Part shown: positions 53,978 through 63,325 of the stretch, one piece after another | Numbering within the stretch: the first letter of the stretch is position 1 | Layout: each line of letters opens with the position of its first letter | Assembly (NCBI GenBank): GCA_902790135.1 | Contig: CADAQM010000014.1 | Coordinates: 1 to 64,000 of the forward strand | From: an uncultured Coriobacteriaceae bacterium | Lineage (GTDB): Bacteria; Actinomycetota; Coriobacteriia; Coriobacteriales; Atopobiaceae | DNA: 64,000 nucleotides | Direction: 5' to 3' | Notes under the pieces: generated by a model | The model's database searches: none | The model's input: only the letters and a program-made list of their open reading frames with translations | Told to the model about the DNA's origin: nothing | Made by a program: the position numbers and the translations under genes

Positions 53978-55675
53978 ATGGGTTCGAGTTGGAAGAACAA
54001 GCTTGTGGGTGCCCTCGCTGCGGGCGCCATCGTCGCAGGTCTGCTTCCTGTGACGGCGCTGGGAGCCACAGGCGCGCTGGAGGCCGACACCAAGATCAGC
54101 GTTACGGGTGTTGAGGACGGCGCTACGGTGACCGCCTACAAGGTCGTCAAGGTCGACCAGTCCAACACGGCAGTGAACGGCACCGCTGGCTGGGCGCTTG
54201 CCGGTACCTTCGGCGACATTAAGCTGACAGACATTATCGGCACCAATGCGGCCATCAGCGCAGAAGAGGCTGCCACGATCGCCGACGCCGCTCCGGATGC
54301 AAACCCCCCGCTCACAACCGTGACACTGACCAAGAAAGGCGACGCCTATGAGGCCAACGTCATCGAGCCCGGCCTGTATGTCGTCGTCGTGACGGGCACG
54401 GGTGCCACCGTCTACAACCCCATGTTCGTCTCTGCGGACTACAGCCAGGATGATCCCAACACCAACACGATTGCCGCCTCGGAGACGTACAAGGGCAACA
54501 CGGCAGTGGCCAAGAGCAGCAAGCCCACACTGACCAAGAGCGCTGATCAGGAGGCCGACAAGGCAGTACAGGCTGGGGATAGCGTGGAGTTCACCATTGG
54601 CACCCAGGTTCCGTACTACCCGAGCCCGTACTATGACGCTAACAGCGTGAAGTTCGAGATCAACGACGTGCTTGACGACGGCCTTGCCATGCCCACCAAG
54701 AAGACCGACGTGGTCGTTAAGGCAGGGAATGCCACGCTGGAAGAGGGCACCGACTACGACCTGACGCTCAACGCGACCAACCGTTCGCTCAAGATCGAGT
54801 TCAAGGCACCCTATCTCCAGAATGGGACGCGTACCGACAAGGGTGGCCTCTCCAACGGGACGACGGCTATTACCGTCAAGTACGCTGCCACCGTTGGCGA
54901 CGTGACCAAGTTCACGCAGTCCGTGCAGGAGCTCACCAACGACGCATCGATCACCTTCACCAACAAGCCTGGGACTGGCACCGACGCTACCCACACGCCT
55001 CCTCACAAGAAGACGCACCACTACACCTTTGGTGTTGACGCCAATCTCGCGGGTTCGAGCTCTGGTCAGGAAAAGACCAAGGAGCTCCGCAAGATTGCCG
55101 TTGATGCGAACGGCGAGGTCGTGTACGAGACCATCGAGACGTCCTTCACGGACACCGACAAGCAGCGCGGGCCGCTTGAGGGCGCGACGTTCGAGCTGAA
55201 GGGCACCAGTAGCGACGGCACGACGTACTCGCAGACGACGACTACCGACGAGAACGGTCGCATCTCCTTCACCGGCCTTGATGCCGACATCGTGTACACG
55301 ATGAAGGAGACCAGCGCGCCTCTCGGCTACCAGCTCGACACGACCCAGTACCAGATCAAGGTGGTCGCCGAGTACAACGAGCCCACCGCGAATGAGGACG
55401 CGACCCTCAAGAGCTACAAGGTGAAGTTCAAGAAGGCCGCCGATTCTAATTGGCAGGACCTCACCTCGTACACCATCGAGAACGAGAATGGCGAGATCAA
55501 GACTACCGTGGTCGACAATGGTTGCGTGACCGCCCTGATCAAGAACGTCAAGGCAGGCCTCCTGCCCTCGACCGGTGGCTCGGGCATCTTCTTCTACCTG
55601 GCCGTTGGCGGCGCCATCGCGGGCATCTCCCTCTACCTCATGAAGAAGGACGAGCACGCTGAGGCTGCCGAGTAA
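53978..55675 (+). CDS. Major pilin-like LPSTG surface protein (SpaH/EbpB type)
   Basis: 565 residues. Signal peptide 1-30 (KNKLVGALAAGAIVAGLLPVTALGA, a basic start and hydrophobic core), pilin domains in the middle, a SpaA/CnaB-like domain near 380-500 with an E-box (YTMKETSAPLGY), and the sorting signal LPSTG at 529-533 followed by a hydrophobic helix and KKDE tail. CnaB domains normally form Lys-Asn isopeptide bonds. The class C sortases downstream would polymerise it through a pilin lysine; a clear YPK pilin motif is not seen, only VPYYPSPYY near 205. ATG 53978 has AAAGGAG 7 nt upstream and is preferred to ATG 53972. Confidence 0.92.
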   Translation: MGSSWKNKLVGALAAGAIVAGLLPVTALGATGALEADTKISVTGVEDGATVTAYKVVKVDQSNTAVNGTAGWALAGTFGDIKLTDIIGTNAAISAEEAATIADAAPDANPPLTTVTLTKKGDAYEANVIEPGLYVVVVTGTGATVYNPMFVSADYSQDDPNTNTIAASETYKGNTAVAKSSKPTLTKSADQEADKAVQAGDSVEFTIGTQVPYYPSPYYDANSVKFEINDVLDDGLAMPTKKTDVVVKAGNATLEEGTDYDLTLNATNRSLKIEFKAPYLQNGTRTDKGGLSNGTTAITVKYAATVGDVTKFTQSVQELTNDASITFTNKPGTGTDATHTPPHKKTHHYTFGVDANLAGSSSGQEKTKELRKIAVDANGEVVYETIETSFTDTDKQRGPLEGATFELKGTSSDGTTYSQTTTTDENGRISFTGLDADIVYTMKETSAPLGYQLDTTQYQIKVVAEYNEPTANEDATLKSYKVKFKKAADSNWQDLTSYTIENENGEIKTTVVDNGCVTALIKNVKAGLLPSTGGSGIFFYLAVGGAIAGISLYLMKKDEHAEAAE

Positions 55676-55685
55676 GGCTTCCTCC

Positions 55686-55721
55686 GCAGGCCTGCGCCGC
55701 CTCCTCGCGGCGCGGGCCTGC
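55686..55721 (+). terminator. 15-bp hairpin between major pilin and downstream pilus genes
   Basis: Arms at 55686-55700 and 55707-55721 pair at 14 of 15 positions plus one G-T, with loop CTCCTC. No T-run follows, so it could stabilise the pilin mRNA 3' end or partly stop transcription, giving more pilin than minor subunits. Confidence 0.7.
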
Positions 55722-55854
55722 GCCAGCGAGCCATCGGGCTCGCACCGGCTGCCGGGTCAACCGGCGGCCGACCGGGCTCACGGCGAGAGCCGCAAGCCCA
55801 TCTGCAAGCATTCTGCGTAGGCTTTGTCCGCGCAGGAACGAGGAAGGCACCCTG

Positions 55855-56580
55855 ATGCATCTGCGTCATATGCGTCACATACCCAAGCTGCCGGGCTGCC
55901 CGCGCGCGTGCGCGCGCCGGGCGCTGGTGCTGGTCTGTGGGCTTGTCATGGCCCTCACGCTGGCACTGCTTCCGGCAGGCGTCGCGCGCGCGGCCACCAC
56001 GGGCTCGCTCACGCTCAACATGGCCTACGAGAAGAGCGGCAAGAAGACGCCGGTCGAGGGCTTTTCCGTCACGGTGTATCGCGTGGCAGCGCTCGACAAC
56101 GACGTCACGCACTTTACGCTGCAGGAGCCCTTCACCGAGCTCGGCTTTGACTTTGACCATGGCATGACCGCGCAGCAGAACAAGGACGTGGCCAAGGCCG
56201 CGTACCAGATCGTACAGAAGCAGAAGCCGAGTGGGACCTCGGCAACGTCCGGCAAGGACGGCGCCGCTCGCTTTGGCAAGCTGCCAACGGGCATGTACCT
56301 GGCCGTGCAGACCGGGGCCACAGGCGACGCCAAGAACTACGCGGAGTTCACGCTCTTCCTCATCTGCGTACCGCAGATCGACGACGACGGCATCACGTAT
56401 GATGTGGTCGCCGAACCCAAGCTGACCCCGCTCCCACCCACCACGCCGATCCCACCCAAGCGCAAGCTTGCCAAGATGGGGGACCCGTCGGACCCGCGCC
56501 TGTGGGCCACGTGCCTGACGCTGGGCGGGGCACTCTTCCTCGTTGGCGTCCGCGGACGCCGCAAGTTGAGCGAGGAATAG
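55855..56580 (+). CDS. Minor pilin with non-canonical sorting signal LAKMG
   Basis: 241 residues. Signal peptide to about 46 (basic start, hydrophobic VLVCGLVMALTLALLPAG, ending ARA), a single pilin-like domain (GSLTLNMAYE..., FSVTVYRVAAL, LPTGMYLAVQTG), then a proline-rich spacer (PLPPTTPIPPK), LAKMGDPSD at 205-213, a hydrophobic helix and GRRK tail. The place and surroundings fit a sortase signal, but the usual Thr of LPXTG/LAXTG is Met. It could be anchored by one of the two sortases, or stay membrane-bound. GAGGAAGG lies 7 nt before ATG 55855. Probably the basal or accessory subunit. Confidence 0.78.
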   Translation: MHLRHMRHIPKLPGCPRACARRALVLVCGLVMALTLALLPAGVARAATTGSLTLNMAYEKSGKKTPVEGFSVTVYRVAALDNDVTHFTLQEPFTELGFDFDHGMTAQQNKDVAKAAYQIVQKQKPSGTSATSGKDGAARFGKLPTGMYLAVQTGATGDAKNYAEFTLFLICVPQIDDDGITYDVVAEPKLTPLPPTTPIPPKRKLAKMGDPSDPRLWATCLTLGGALFLVGVRGRRKLSEE

Positions 56581-56832
56581 CCGCACGGCTCGGGATGGCG
56601 CGCAGAGCCCAGGGAGCTGGGCGTGTGCGCGAGGCCTGAGCCACGACGCGGCGGCGCCAACGGGGCTCACGGGTAGGTCCTCCAGGCGCTCGTCAGCAGC
56701 ATGTTGCCGACACTAGCACGACCGATGCCGTTACGCGGCGGCATCACAGCACGACATCCGCGCATCGCGCCATGGCGGCGCACGGATCAGAGCGAACCGA
56801 GACACCAAAACGCTAGCGCAGAGGTTCAAGAG

Positions 56833-59800
56833 ATGACACACAACAAGCGACAGACATTCAGGCTCAGCAGGGCGGCGCGCACCGGCATCGCGCTGGTGCT
56901 GAGCCTCTCCATGGTTCTGGGATCGGTCCCGACGGGTGCCCTGCAGGCGCTGGCCGCGGACACCGAGCTGCAGGACGTTGCGGCAACCGAGGACCAGGCT
57001 GCGGGCTCGGGCGCCGCCGAGCTGCAGGAGGATGCTGTCGCGACTGAGGGTGCGACGGCTGAGGGTACAACCCCCGGTGCGGGTACAACGACCGACGAGG
57101 GCATCACGTCGGACGAGACCGTCACGCCGGACGAGACCGTCACGCCGGACGAGGGTGCGGTCGCCGCGGAGGAGTCCGAAGCTCCGCAAGGTACAGTGCT
57201 CGAGGCAGAGGCCGAGGGCGTGCACGCACAGCTGGTGGTAGAGCCCGGCACCGAGCTGCCGGAGGGGTCGCATCTGGTGGTGACCTCGCTGGCGGGTGCG
57301 GTCGAGCAGGCGGCTGCCGAGAACGGGACCGTTGTCGACACGCGTGTGCAGGGGTCGAGCGACCCGTCGCCCCATCCCTCGTCGGGGAACCCGGTGGCCG
57401 CTGCGGCCGAGAAGCAGACCGTGACCGGTGCCGACGTGGCGCTGACGGGCATGAGCGACGCGGTGGACGCGTGCGTGGCCGAGCAGCAGGCCGAGCCCGC
57501 AGGTGCCCCCGAGGCCACCGCCGCAGGCGCTGAGCAGGCCATCCAGCAGCCTGTGGTCTCTGCCGCCTATGCTATCGAGGTCGTTGACGGCGCGGACCAG
57601 CTCGTCCCCGTCGATAGTGAGGACGCCGAGCTGACCGTGACCTTCCCCAAGGAGCTGGTGGAAGAGCCCAAGAGCGTGTACACCGTCACGCGCAGCGCGG
57701 CGCAGCCCCAGGACACGCCCCAGGTGACGGAGGCCAAGGGTGCGCCTGTGGCCACGGTCGCCGAGGAGCAGTATGCGGACGCGAAGGTCGCCGCCGCGTC
57801 CGTGGTCTTTGCGGGTACGGCCGAGGATGTAACGAGCAACGTGCAGGTTGACGAGGCGACCGGCACGGCGCGGCTGATGGCGGCGGGCGCTCCGAGCGTC
57901 GTCGTGACCGATGGGCCGATGCGCGCCCCGGTGAACCGGCCCTCCGACCGGGACACCAACCGCGTGTCGCTCAAGAATGACGGCTTTACGCTCAACCTGT
58001 TCAACTACTATGCCGTAGAGAATGAGTACTACTGGGGGGGAGCCGACAACAAGATAGACACAAGAGTGCGTCCTGAGGGCATCAACAGCGTCGATGGCAC
58101 GAACGAAACGCTACATCCCTTCCAGTTCTACAACGGCGGAACGTCAGGCAACGGGTACAACTGGTACACGGGTGGCTCTGCGAGCCCCATGCAGGGCATC
58201 ATGCAAAACGAGCTCGACGAGAACTACTATCCTGTTCTGGCATACCCAGATGCCAACGGCACCTCTCTTGCGTACCTCTTTGACGAGAAGCCTATCGATC
58301 AGCAGGTCAATGGCAGAACCATCCACGCCAAGGAAGTCTACGCGAACGTCGACAAGCTGTTCAAGCGCGACGAGCATGGCTACTACTCGTATGACAGCAA
58401 CAAGAACTATGCCTACTACGATACGTCACGGGGTTCCGGGGGCGACTTTTACGTCCACAAAGACACGTATAACAAGAGCGGCAGTACTACTTACAAAATT
58501 GGCTTCTTCCCGTTCAACCGGTGGACACCGCAGTCAAACAACTCGGCCAGTCCCGGCGACAAGGACCATCACTTTGGCCTGACGATGAGCGGTACCTTCA
58601 CGTTGCCCGAGACCACAGACGGCATGGCCGAGTACGTCAACCCCAACACCGAGAAGCTCGAGCGCAACCCCGTGCTGTTTGAGATGGGCGGCGACGACGA
58701 CATGCTGGTCTTTATCGACGGCGTGCTCGTCCTCGACCTGGGTGGCATCCACCAGCCCGTGCACGGAGCAATCAACTTTACCGACGGAACGGTGGACATC
58801 TATGGTGACCCACTTAATAGCCGCTGGCCCGGAACGCAGAACTCCACTATCAAGAAGGCTGAAGACACCGTTGGTGCAAAGACGCCTGAGTTCTCGCTCG
58901 TCACGAAGAACGTCAACGACAACGGCACGGACTATGGTGATAGGCCTGTGTACACCGCGAGTCTGAATAGCATCTTTGGTCTCGTAAACAAGGAGTGGAA
59001 TGGCGCTCCGGGCAGCGCGCATCGCATTGACGTCTTCTACCTCGAGCGTGGTAGCTACGACTCGAACCTCCTCGTGCGCTTCAACCTCCCGCTGACGCCG
59101 ACCACGGACCTCACTGTCAAGAAGGAGTGGTACAAGCAGAACACCAAGGAGACGGAACACCACGACTCGATCATGGTGCAGCTCTACCAGCAGGTCAAGA
59201 CAGAAAACGGCTATACCAAGCCGCGTCCGTATGGCGATCCGGTCGAGCTCAAGTACTCGGATGACTTCGAGTACACATTCACGGGCCTACCGGTTCACTC
59301 CCACCTGGAGACCGACTACTACTACACCGTGAAGGAGGGCGTTGTCATCAACGGCCAGTTCCTTCCGGCTGACGACGGACAGACCATCTCCGACGGATAC
59401 GTGTATGGTCTCGACAGCATTACCTACGAGTATGGTGGCGACACCAGCGGAAGCCTTACAGAGGCGTATCCCGACAAGGAGGACGCTGCCTTCCACAATG
59501 GCAACGGTACGCCCAAGGTGGGCACGGCGACAATCAAGAACAAGCGCGAGGGCAAGATCACCGTCCAGAAGCAGTGGCTCAACTCCGATGGCGAGCCCGA
59601 CGATGTGGACCATTCTGGCGACGAGGTTGCGGTGCAGCTGGTAATGCTGACCAAGTCTCCGCAGGACGAAACGTTCGACAATGCGATCGAGAGAGTCATT
59701 GAGGTCGTGACGCTCAATGAAGAGAACAACTGGCGCAGTGGCTTTGACAGTGACAGCATCGTGACGGGTGACACCAACGTCGAGTACGTCGTCTACGAGG

Positions 59801-61083
59801 GATACATGGACGGTGGCACCTTTGTCCGCAGCAACATCATCAGCACGAGCTCGGGAGCGCGGTACGAGCTTGACTCCACCAGGTATATGCGCACTACGAT
59901 CGACGAGTCGAGCGGAGAAATCGAGGTCGTCGTAGACCAGAATTCGCCCGATCACGTTGCCCAGAACACGCACGAGCTGTATTGGTGGATTGACGAGTAT
60001 CAGAACAGGTATTGGCTCAACCGCACCTATGGTGTGAGTGCCACCGAGCTTGCCGTGAACAACGGTTCGGCGCCGGAGATCCTGCAGGATACGGTGACGC
60101 AGCAGCTGATGATTCCCTACAGCGCGATGCTCATTCCCGATAACCCTGCCTACGACTTTGTGGTGGACGTGAGCTTTGCGGAGAGCCAAGGGCTGAACCT
60201 CACGGGCCTTTCGGTGGGTTACGGCCTTTCGGGCAGCGGTGCCACCATCACGCCGGATGGCTCGGGATACCATCTCCGTGTGCCGGCCACCTGGGCAAAG
60301 GCACATGCGGGCGAGGCGTTCACGCTCAACATCGGCGTCGCGGCAAACCAGACGCTGCAGAAGGTGGCGAATGCCGACAACCGCGCACACCTGCGGGTCG
60401 TGCCGACAAGCTACGTCGTCACGGGAATGTCTGGCCACAGTGCTCCCGTGCAGGATACGTGGGAGTCTGAGGAGAGCCTGCAGCTTCTGGCTGGTGGCAC
60501 GGGACATGCGATTATCACCAACAAGCCTCACGTTGCAACAGATGTCACCATCAAGAAGATTGATGCCAAGGACTCTCATGTGCTGCGAGGTGCCAAGTTT
60601 GTTGTGTACGAGAACACAGGCGCCGCGACGTATCACGTCACGGATGACACGCGCCCGACCAAGCGCTTCCCCAACGCAGAGACCGAGTTCGTGAGTGGCT
60701 CGGGTGGTACGGTGGTGATTGACGACCTGACCCCGGGCAACTATTGGATCATCGAGACCGAGGCTCCTGCAGGCTACCTGGTCATGGGGACGGACAACCC
60801 CATTGGCGTGGTGGTCGCGGCTGACGGCAAGGTCTCGCTCGTGGACAAGAACGGCGCAGCCATCAACAGGCCTGCGGCGACCGAGCCGTCGATTACCAGG
60901 CAGGGCAACACGGTCATGCTCACCGTGCCCAACGCACGGGCTTACGAGCTGCCGGCAGCCGGTGGGCCGGGTGCCTATCCGTTCCTGCTGGTGGGTTCGT
61001 TCATCGCCGCGCTGGCCCTCGATCGCTCCGGTGAGCTTCGCCGCAAGCTGGCGATGCTCCTGCGCCGCAGCGCTCGCGCATAG
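56833..61083 (+). CDS. Giant pilus-tip adhesin with fibro-slime (PA14-like) and Cna-B/SpaA domains, LPAAG signal
   Basis: 1416 residues. Signal peptide 1-45; acidic Ala/Glu/Thr/Pro-rich stalk to about 370; a fibro-slime/PA14-like domain (about 375-760) with MGGDDDMLVFIDGVLVLDLGG and HRIDVFYLERG; Cna-B domains at about 765-890 (LTVKKEWY) and 905-1050 (ITVQKQWLNSDGE); a SpaA-like domain near 1235-1340 (VTIKKIDAKDSHVLRGAKF, ETEAPAGY E-box); and the sorting signal LPAAG at 1373-1377 with helix and basic tail. The architecture matches tip adhesins of Gram-positive pili. ATG 56833 has only a weak AGAGG upstream; the frame upstream to 56701 has no signal peptide features. Sortase starts 4 nt later. 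Confidence 0.9.
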   Translation: MTHNKRQTFRLSRAARTGIALVLSLSMVLGSVPTGALQALAADTELQDVAATEDQAAGSGAAELQEDAVATEGATAEGTTPGAGTTTDEGITSDETVTPDETVTPDEGAVAAEESEAPQGTVLEAEAEGVHAQLVVEPGTELPEGSHLVVTSLAGAVEQAAAENGTVVDTRVQGSSDPSPHPSSGNPVAAAAEKQTVTGADVALTGMSDAVDACVAEQQAEPAGAPEATAAGAEQAIQQPVVSAAYAIEVVDGADQLVPVDSEDAELTVTFPKELVEEPKSVYTVTRSAAQPQDTPQVTEAKGAPVATVAEEQYADAKVAAASVVFAGTAEDVTSNVQVDEATGTARLMAAGAPSVVVTDGPMRAPVNRPSDRDTNRVSLKNDGFTLNLFNYYAVENEYYWGGADNKIDTRVRPEGINSVDGTNETLHPFQFYNGGTSGNGYNWYTGGSASPMQGIMQNELDENYYPVLAYPDANGTSLAYLFDEKPIDQQVNGRTIHAKEVYANVDKLFKRDEHGYYSYDSNKNYAYYDTSRGSGGDFYVHKDTYNKSGSTTYKIGFFPFNRWTPQSNNSASPGDKDHHFGLTMSGTFTLPETTDGMAEYVNPNTEKLERNPVLFEMGGDDDMLVFIDGVLVLDLGGIHQPVHGAINFTDGTVDIYGDPLNSRWPGTQNSTIKKAEDTVGAKTPEFSLVTKNVNDNGTDYGDRPVYTASLNSIFGLVNKEWNGAPGSAHRIDVFYLERGSYDSNLLVRFNLPLTPTTDLTVKKEWYKQNTKETEHHDSIMVQLYQQVKTENGYTKPRPYGDPVELKYSDDFEYTFTGLPVHSHLETDYYYTVKEGVVINGQFLPADDGQTISDGYVYGLDSITYEYGGDTSGSLTEAYPDKEDAAFHNGNGTPKVGTATIKNKREGKITVQKQWLNSDGEPDDVDHSGDEVAVQLVMLTKSPQDETFDNAIERVIEVVTLNEENNWRSGFDSDSIVTGDTNVEYVVYEGYMDGGTFVRSNIISTSSGARYELDSTRYMRTTIDESSGEIEVVVDQNSPDHVAQNTHELYWWIDEYQNRYWLNRTYGVSATELAVNNGSAPEILQDTVTQQLMIPYSAMLIPDNPAYDFVVDVSFAESQGLNLTGLSVGYGLSGSGATITPDGSGYHLRVPATWAKAHAGEAFTLNIGVAANQTLQKVANADNRAHLRVVPTSYVVTGMSGHSAPVQDTWESEESLQLLAGGTGHAIITNKPHVATDVTIKKIDAKDSHVLRGAKFVVYENTGAATYHVTDDTRPTKRFPNAETEFVSGSGGTVVIDDLTPGNYWIIETEAPAGYLVMGTDNPIGVVVAADGKVSLVDKNGAAINRPAATEPSITRQGNTVMLTVPNARAYELPAAGGPGAYPFLLVGSFIAALALDRSGELRRKLAMLLRRSARA

Positions 61084-61086
61084 CCG

Positions 61087-62163
61087 ATGGCAGACGTACG
61101 CTACATAGCTCGCCGCACCCGCAGGGTGGCCTTGCTTCTGGCCTTCCTTGCGGGCGTGGGCATCATGGTGTACCCGTTCGTGAGCAACTTCATCTACCAG
61201 CAACGGGTCAACCGCCAGCTGGCGGAGCTCTCGACTGCCGTCGACGCCGGTAGCCCCGAGGACTACGCCGCCGAGATTGCCGCCGCGCAGGAGTACAACA
61301 AGGAGCTCGTGGGCCAGACCGTGCCGGACGTCTTTGCTATCCGCGAGGGCACCACGGACAAGGAGTACGAGAGCTACCTCAACGTTCGTGGCGACCAGGT
61401 CATGGGCTCGGTCGAGATTCCCGTGATCAACGTGCACCTGCCCATCTACCACTACTCCACCGAGGAGACCCTGCTCAAGGGCTGCGGCCACATCTTTGGT
61501 TCGAGCCTGCCGGTGGGCGGGGACAGCAGCCATGCCGTGATCACCGCGCATCGCGGGCTTCCGACAGCCAAGCTGTTCACCGACCTGGACCAGCTGCGCG
61601 AGGGCGACCAGTTCTACATCAAGGTGCTGGACCAGACGCTGGCGTACGAGGTGGACAACATCGAGGTCGTGGAACCGCAGGAGACGCGCTCGCTGGCCAT
61701 CAAACGCGGTGAGGACCTGGTGACGCTGGTCACCTGCACGCCGTACGGCGTGAACACAGACCGTCTGCTGGTGCGCGGGCATCGCGTGCCGTACGTGGAG
61801 GGCGACGAGAAGCGCGTGGTCGTGCCGCATCCGTCGGCGTTGCTGCGCGTGCTGCTGGAGCTGGCGTGCGTGGCCGCGGGCGTTGCGGCGGCCATCGGCG
61901 TGCGCGTGCTGTGGGGGAGGCTGCGGTCGGCCGGTGAGGAGCGTGGGACTGCGGGCGACGGTGCCGGTGCTGACGCCGGCGGGCGACGTGGCGCGCGGGC
62001 TGAGCACGGGGCGCAAGGCGCACATCGCAGCGCGCGGGTCGAGGAGCTGCAGGCGCACCTGGGCGTGGATGAGGAGCAGCCGGACGAAGGGCGTTCGAGC
62101 GAGCACCAGCTGGGTGCGGGGCGCCGGTCGGGCGAGGGGCGGCACAGCCGTGGCGCGCGGTAA
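61087..62163 (+). CDS. Class C (pilin-polymerising) sortase 1
   Basis: 358 residues. N-terminal helix (about 14-36), sortase core with TAHRGL (His155), VTLVTCTPYGVNTDRLLVRGHR (Cys217, Arg226), and a C-terminal transmembrane helix near 250-270, the class C layout. The lid region has DVF (81-83) where class C enzymes have DP[WF]. The last 75 residues after the helix are a Gly/Arg/Glu-rich cytoplasmic tail not typical of the class; this part overlaps the next gene's start. It joins pilins through their sorting signals at the membrane. Confidence 0.92.
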   Translation: MADVRYIARRTRRVALLLAFLAGVGIMVYPFVSNFIYQQRVNRQLAELSTAVDAGSPEDYAAEIAAAQEYNKELVGQTVPDVFAIREGTTDKEYESYLNVRGDQVMGSVEIPVINVHLPIYHYSTEETLLKGCGHIFGSSLPVGGDSSHAVITAHRGLPTAKLFTDLDQLREGDQFYIKVLDQTLAYEVDNIEVVEPQETRSLAIKRGEDLVTLVTCTPYGVNTDRLLVRGHRVPYVEGDEKRVVVPHPSALLRVLLELACVAAGVAAAIGVRVLWGRLRSAGEERGTAGDGAGADAGGRRGARAEHGAQGAHRSARVEELQAHLGVDEEQPDEGRSSEHQLGAGRRSGEGRHSRGAR

Positions 62164-63055
62164 GGCCTCGCGCCCGCGCCGGCAGCTGTCTCCCGCGCGT
62201 CGCGTTCGTCGGGCGATCCTCACGGTGCTCACCTGCATCGGCCTTGCCGTGATGGCGTATCCCTTTGCCTGCAACCTGTACTTCATGTACCAGAGCGCCC
62301 GGCTGACCACGAGCTACAACGAGACGGTGGGGGCACAGTCGAACGAGGAGCTCGAGCGGATGTGGGCCGAGGCCGTGGCGTGGAATCAGGCGCACATGGT
62401 TAATGTCATCGACGATCCCTTTGCCGACGAGACGCGTGTGGTCGCGCAGAACGAGGCGTACGACCAGCTGCTGAACCCCACCAACGACGGGGTCATGGGA
62501 TACGTGGACATTCCGCGGATTGGCCAGCGCCTGGCCATCTACCACGACACGGACCCGGATGGCATGCTCAAGGGCGTTATCCAGCTGCAGGGGACGAGCC
62601 TGCCCGTGGGAGGGGAGGGCTCGCACTGCGTGCTCTCCGGGCATCGTGGGCTGGCGACGGCGGCGCTCTTTACCGACCTTGACCAGATGCGGAGGGGCGA
62701 CCTCATCAACCTCTACGTGCTGGACCACGCGCTCTCGTACGAGGTAGACCAGATCCTGACCGTGAAGCCGACCGAGATCGAGGCGCTGGACCTGGTGCCC
62801 GGCGAGGACCTGGTCACGCTGGTGACCTGCACTCCGTATGCGGTCAACACGCACCGGCTGCTGGTGCGCGGGCATCGCGTGCCATACGTGCCGCAGACGA
62901 GCCCCGTGACGGAGAGCCTGAACTTCCTGACGCCGCAGCGACTGGCGCTGATTGCCGTGGGCGTGTTGCTGGGAATGGTGCTGGTCTGGCTGGTGGACCG
63001 GCGGAGGCGCCATCGCCGGGAAAGCGAGCGACCCCAGGGTCGTCACGCCGCGTAG
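62150..63055 (+). CDS. Class C sortase 2
   Basis: 301 residues. Basic N-terminus, helix 22-48, lid motif DPF at 89-91, LSGHRGL (His165), VTLVTCTPYAVNTHRLLVRGHR (Cys227, Arg236) and a C-terminal helix near 265-285 followed by a basic tail. GTG 62150 overlaps the previous stop by 14 nt with GAGGGG about 11 nt upstream; the open frame continues upstream to 61883 inside sortase 1 without conserved sequence. Two class C sortases with one LPSTG, one LPAAG and one LAKMG substrate suggest a division of labour. Confidence 0.9.
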   Translation: MARGKASRPRRQLSPARRVRRAILTVLTCIGLAVMAYPFACNLYFMYQSARLTTSYNETVGAQSNEELERMWAEAVAWNQAHMVNVIDDPFADETRVVAQNEAYDQLLNPTNDGVMGYVDIPRIGQRLAIYHDTDPDGMLKGVIQLQGTSLPVGGEGSHCVLSGHRGLATAALFTDLDQMRRGDLINLYVLDHALSYEVDQILTVKPTEIEALDLVPGEDLVTLVTCTPYAVNTHRLLVRGHRVPYVPQTSPVTESLNFLTPQRLALIAVGVLLGMVLVWLVDRRRRHRRESERPQGRHAA

Positions 63056-63196
63056 TGCGAGTGTCGGACGTCGGCGTCCGGTGGCGTCTGGGACTCGTTC
63101 GATGCTGCTAGGGCCCGTCCAGGGGTGCTTGGGACCTCGGCCGGCGGTGTCCGCGGATCGTTCTGGGGTGCCCGGAGCTCATCCGGGGGTGCCCTC
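63056..63196. other. Short intergenic region after the pilus operon
   Basis: No gene seen. GC-rich inverted words (CCGGGGGTGCC near 63183 and GGCACCCCGG near 63230) could form a large hairpin that spans the left arm of the inverted repeat and act as the operon end. Confidence 0.35.
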
Positions 63197-63325
63197 TGAC
63201 AATAGATCCGGTTATGTACGGATTGCCGGGGCACCCCGGAGTATCGGCTCCCTGTGACCTGCGGTTTTGCCCGTGACTACTCTGGCAACTACCCGCGGAT
63301 CAATACATAACCGGATCTATTGTCA
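63197..63325. repeat. 22-bp perfect inverted repeats flanking 85 bp (MITE-like)
   Basis: Arms at 63197-63218 and 63304-63325 begin TGACAATAGATCC and are exact reverse complements over 22 bp. The spacer has no gene. Size and layout resemble a miniature inverted-repeat element or IS remnant. Confidence 0.7.

Noticed and set aside
53765-55657. 630-codon minus-strand open frame
   Set aside because: Shadow of the LPSTG pilin on the opposite strand, caused by GC-rich third positions.
59287-62310. 1007-codon minus-strand open frame
   Set aside because: It lies antisense to the tip adhesin and sortase 1; the sequence is biased His/Arg/Val-rich shadow coding with no domain or ribosome binding site.
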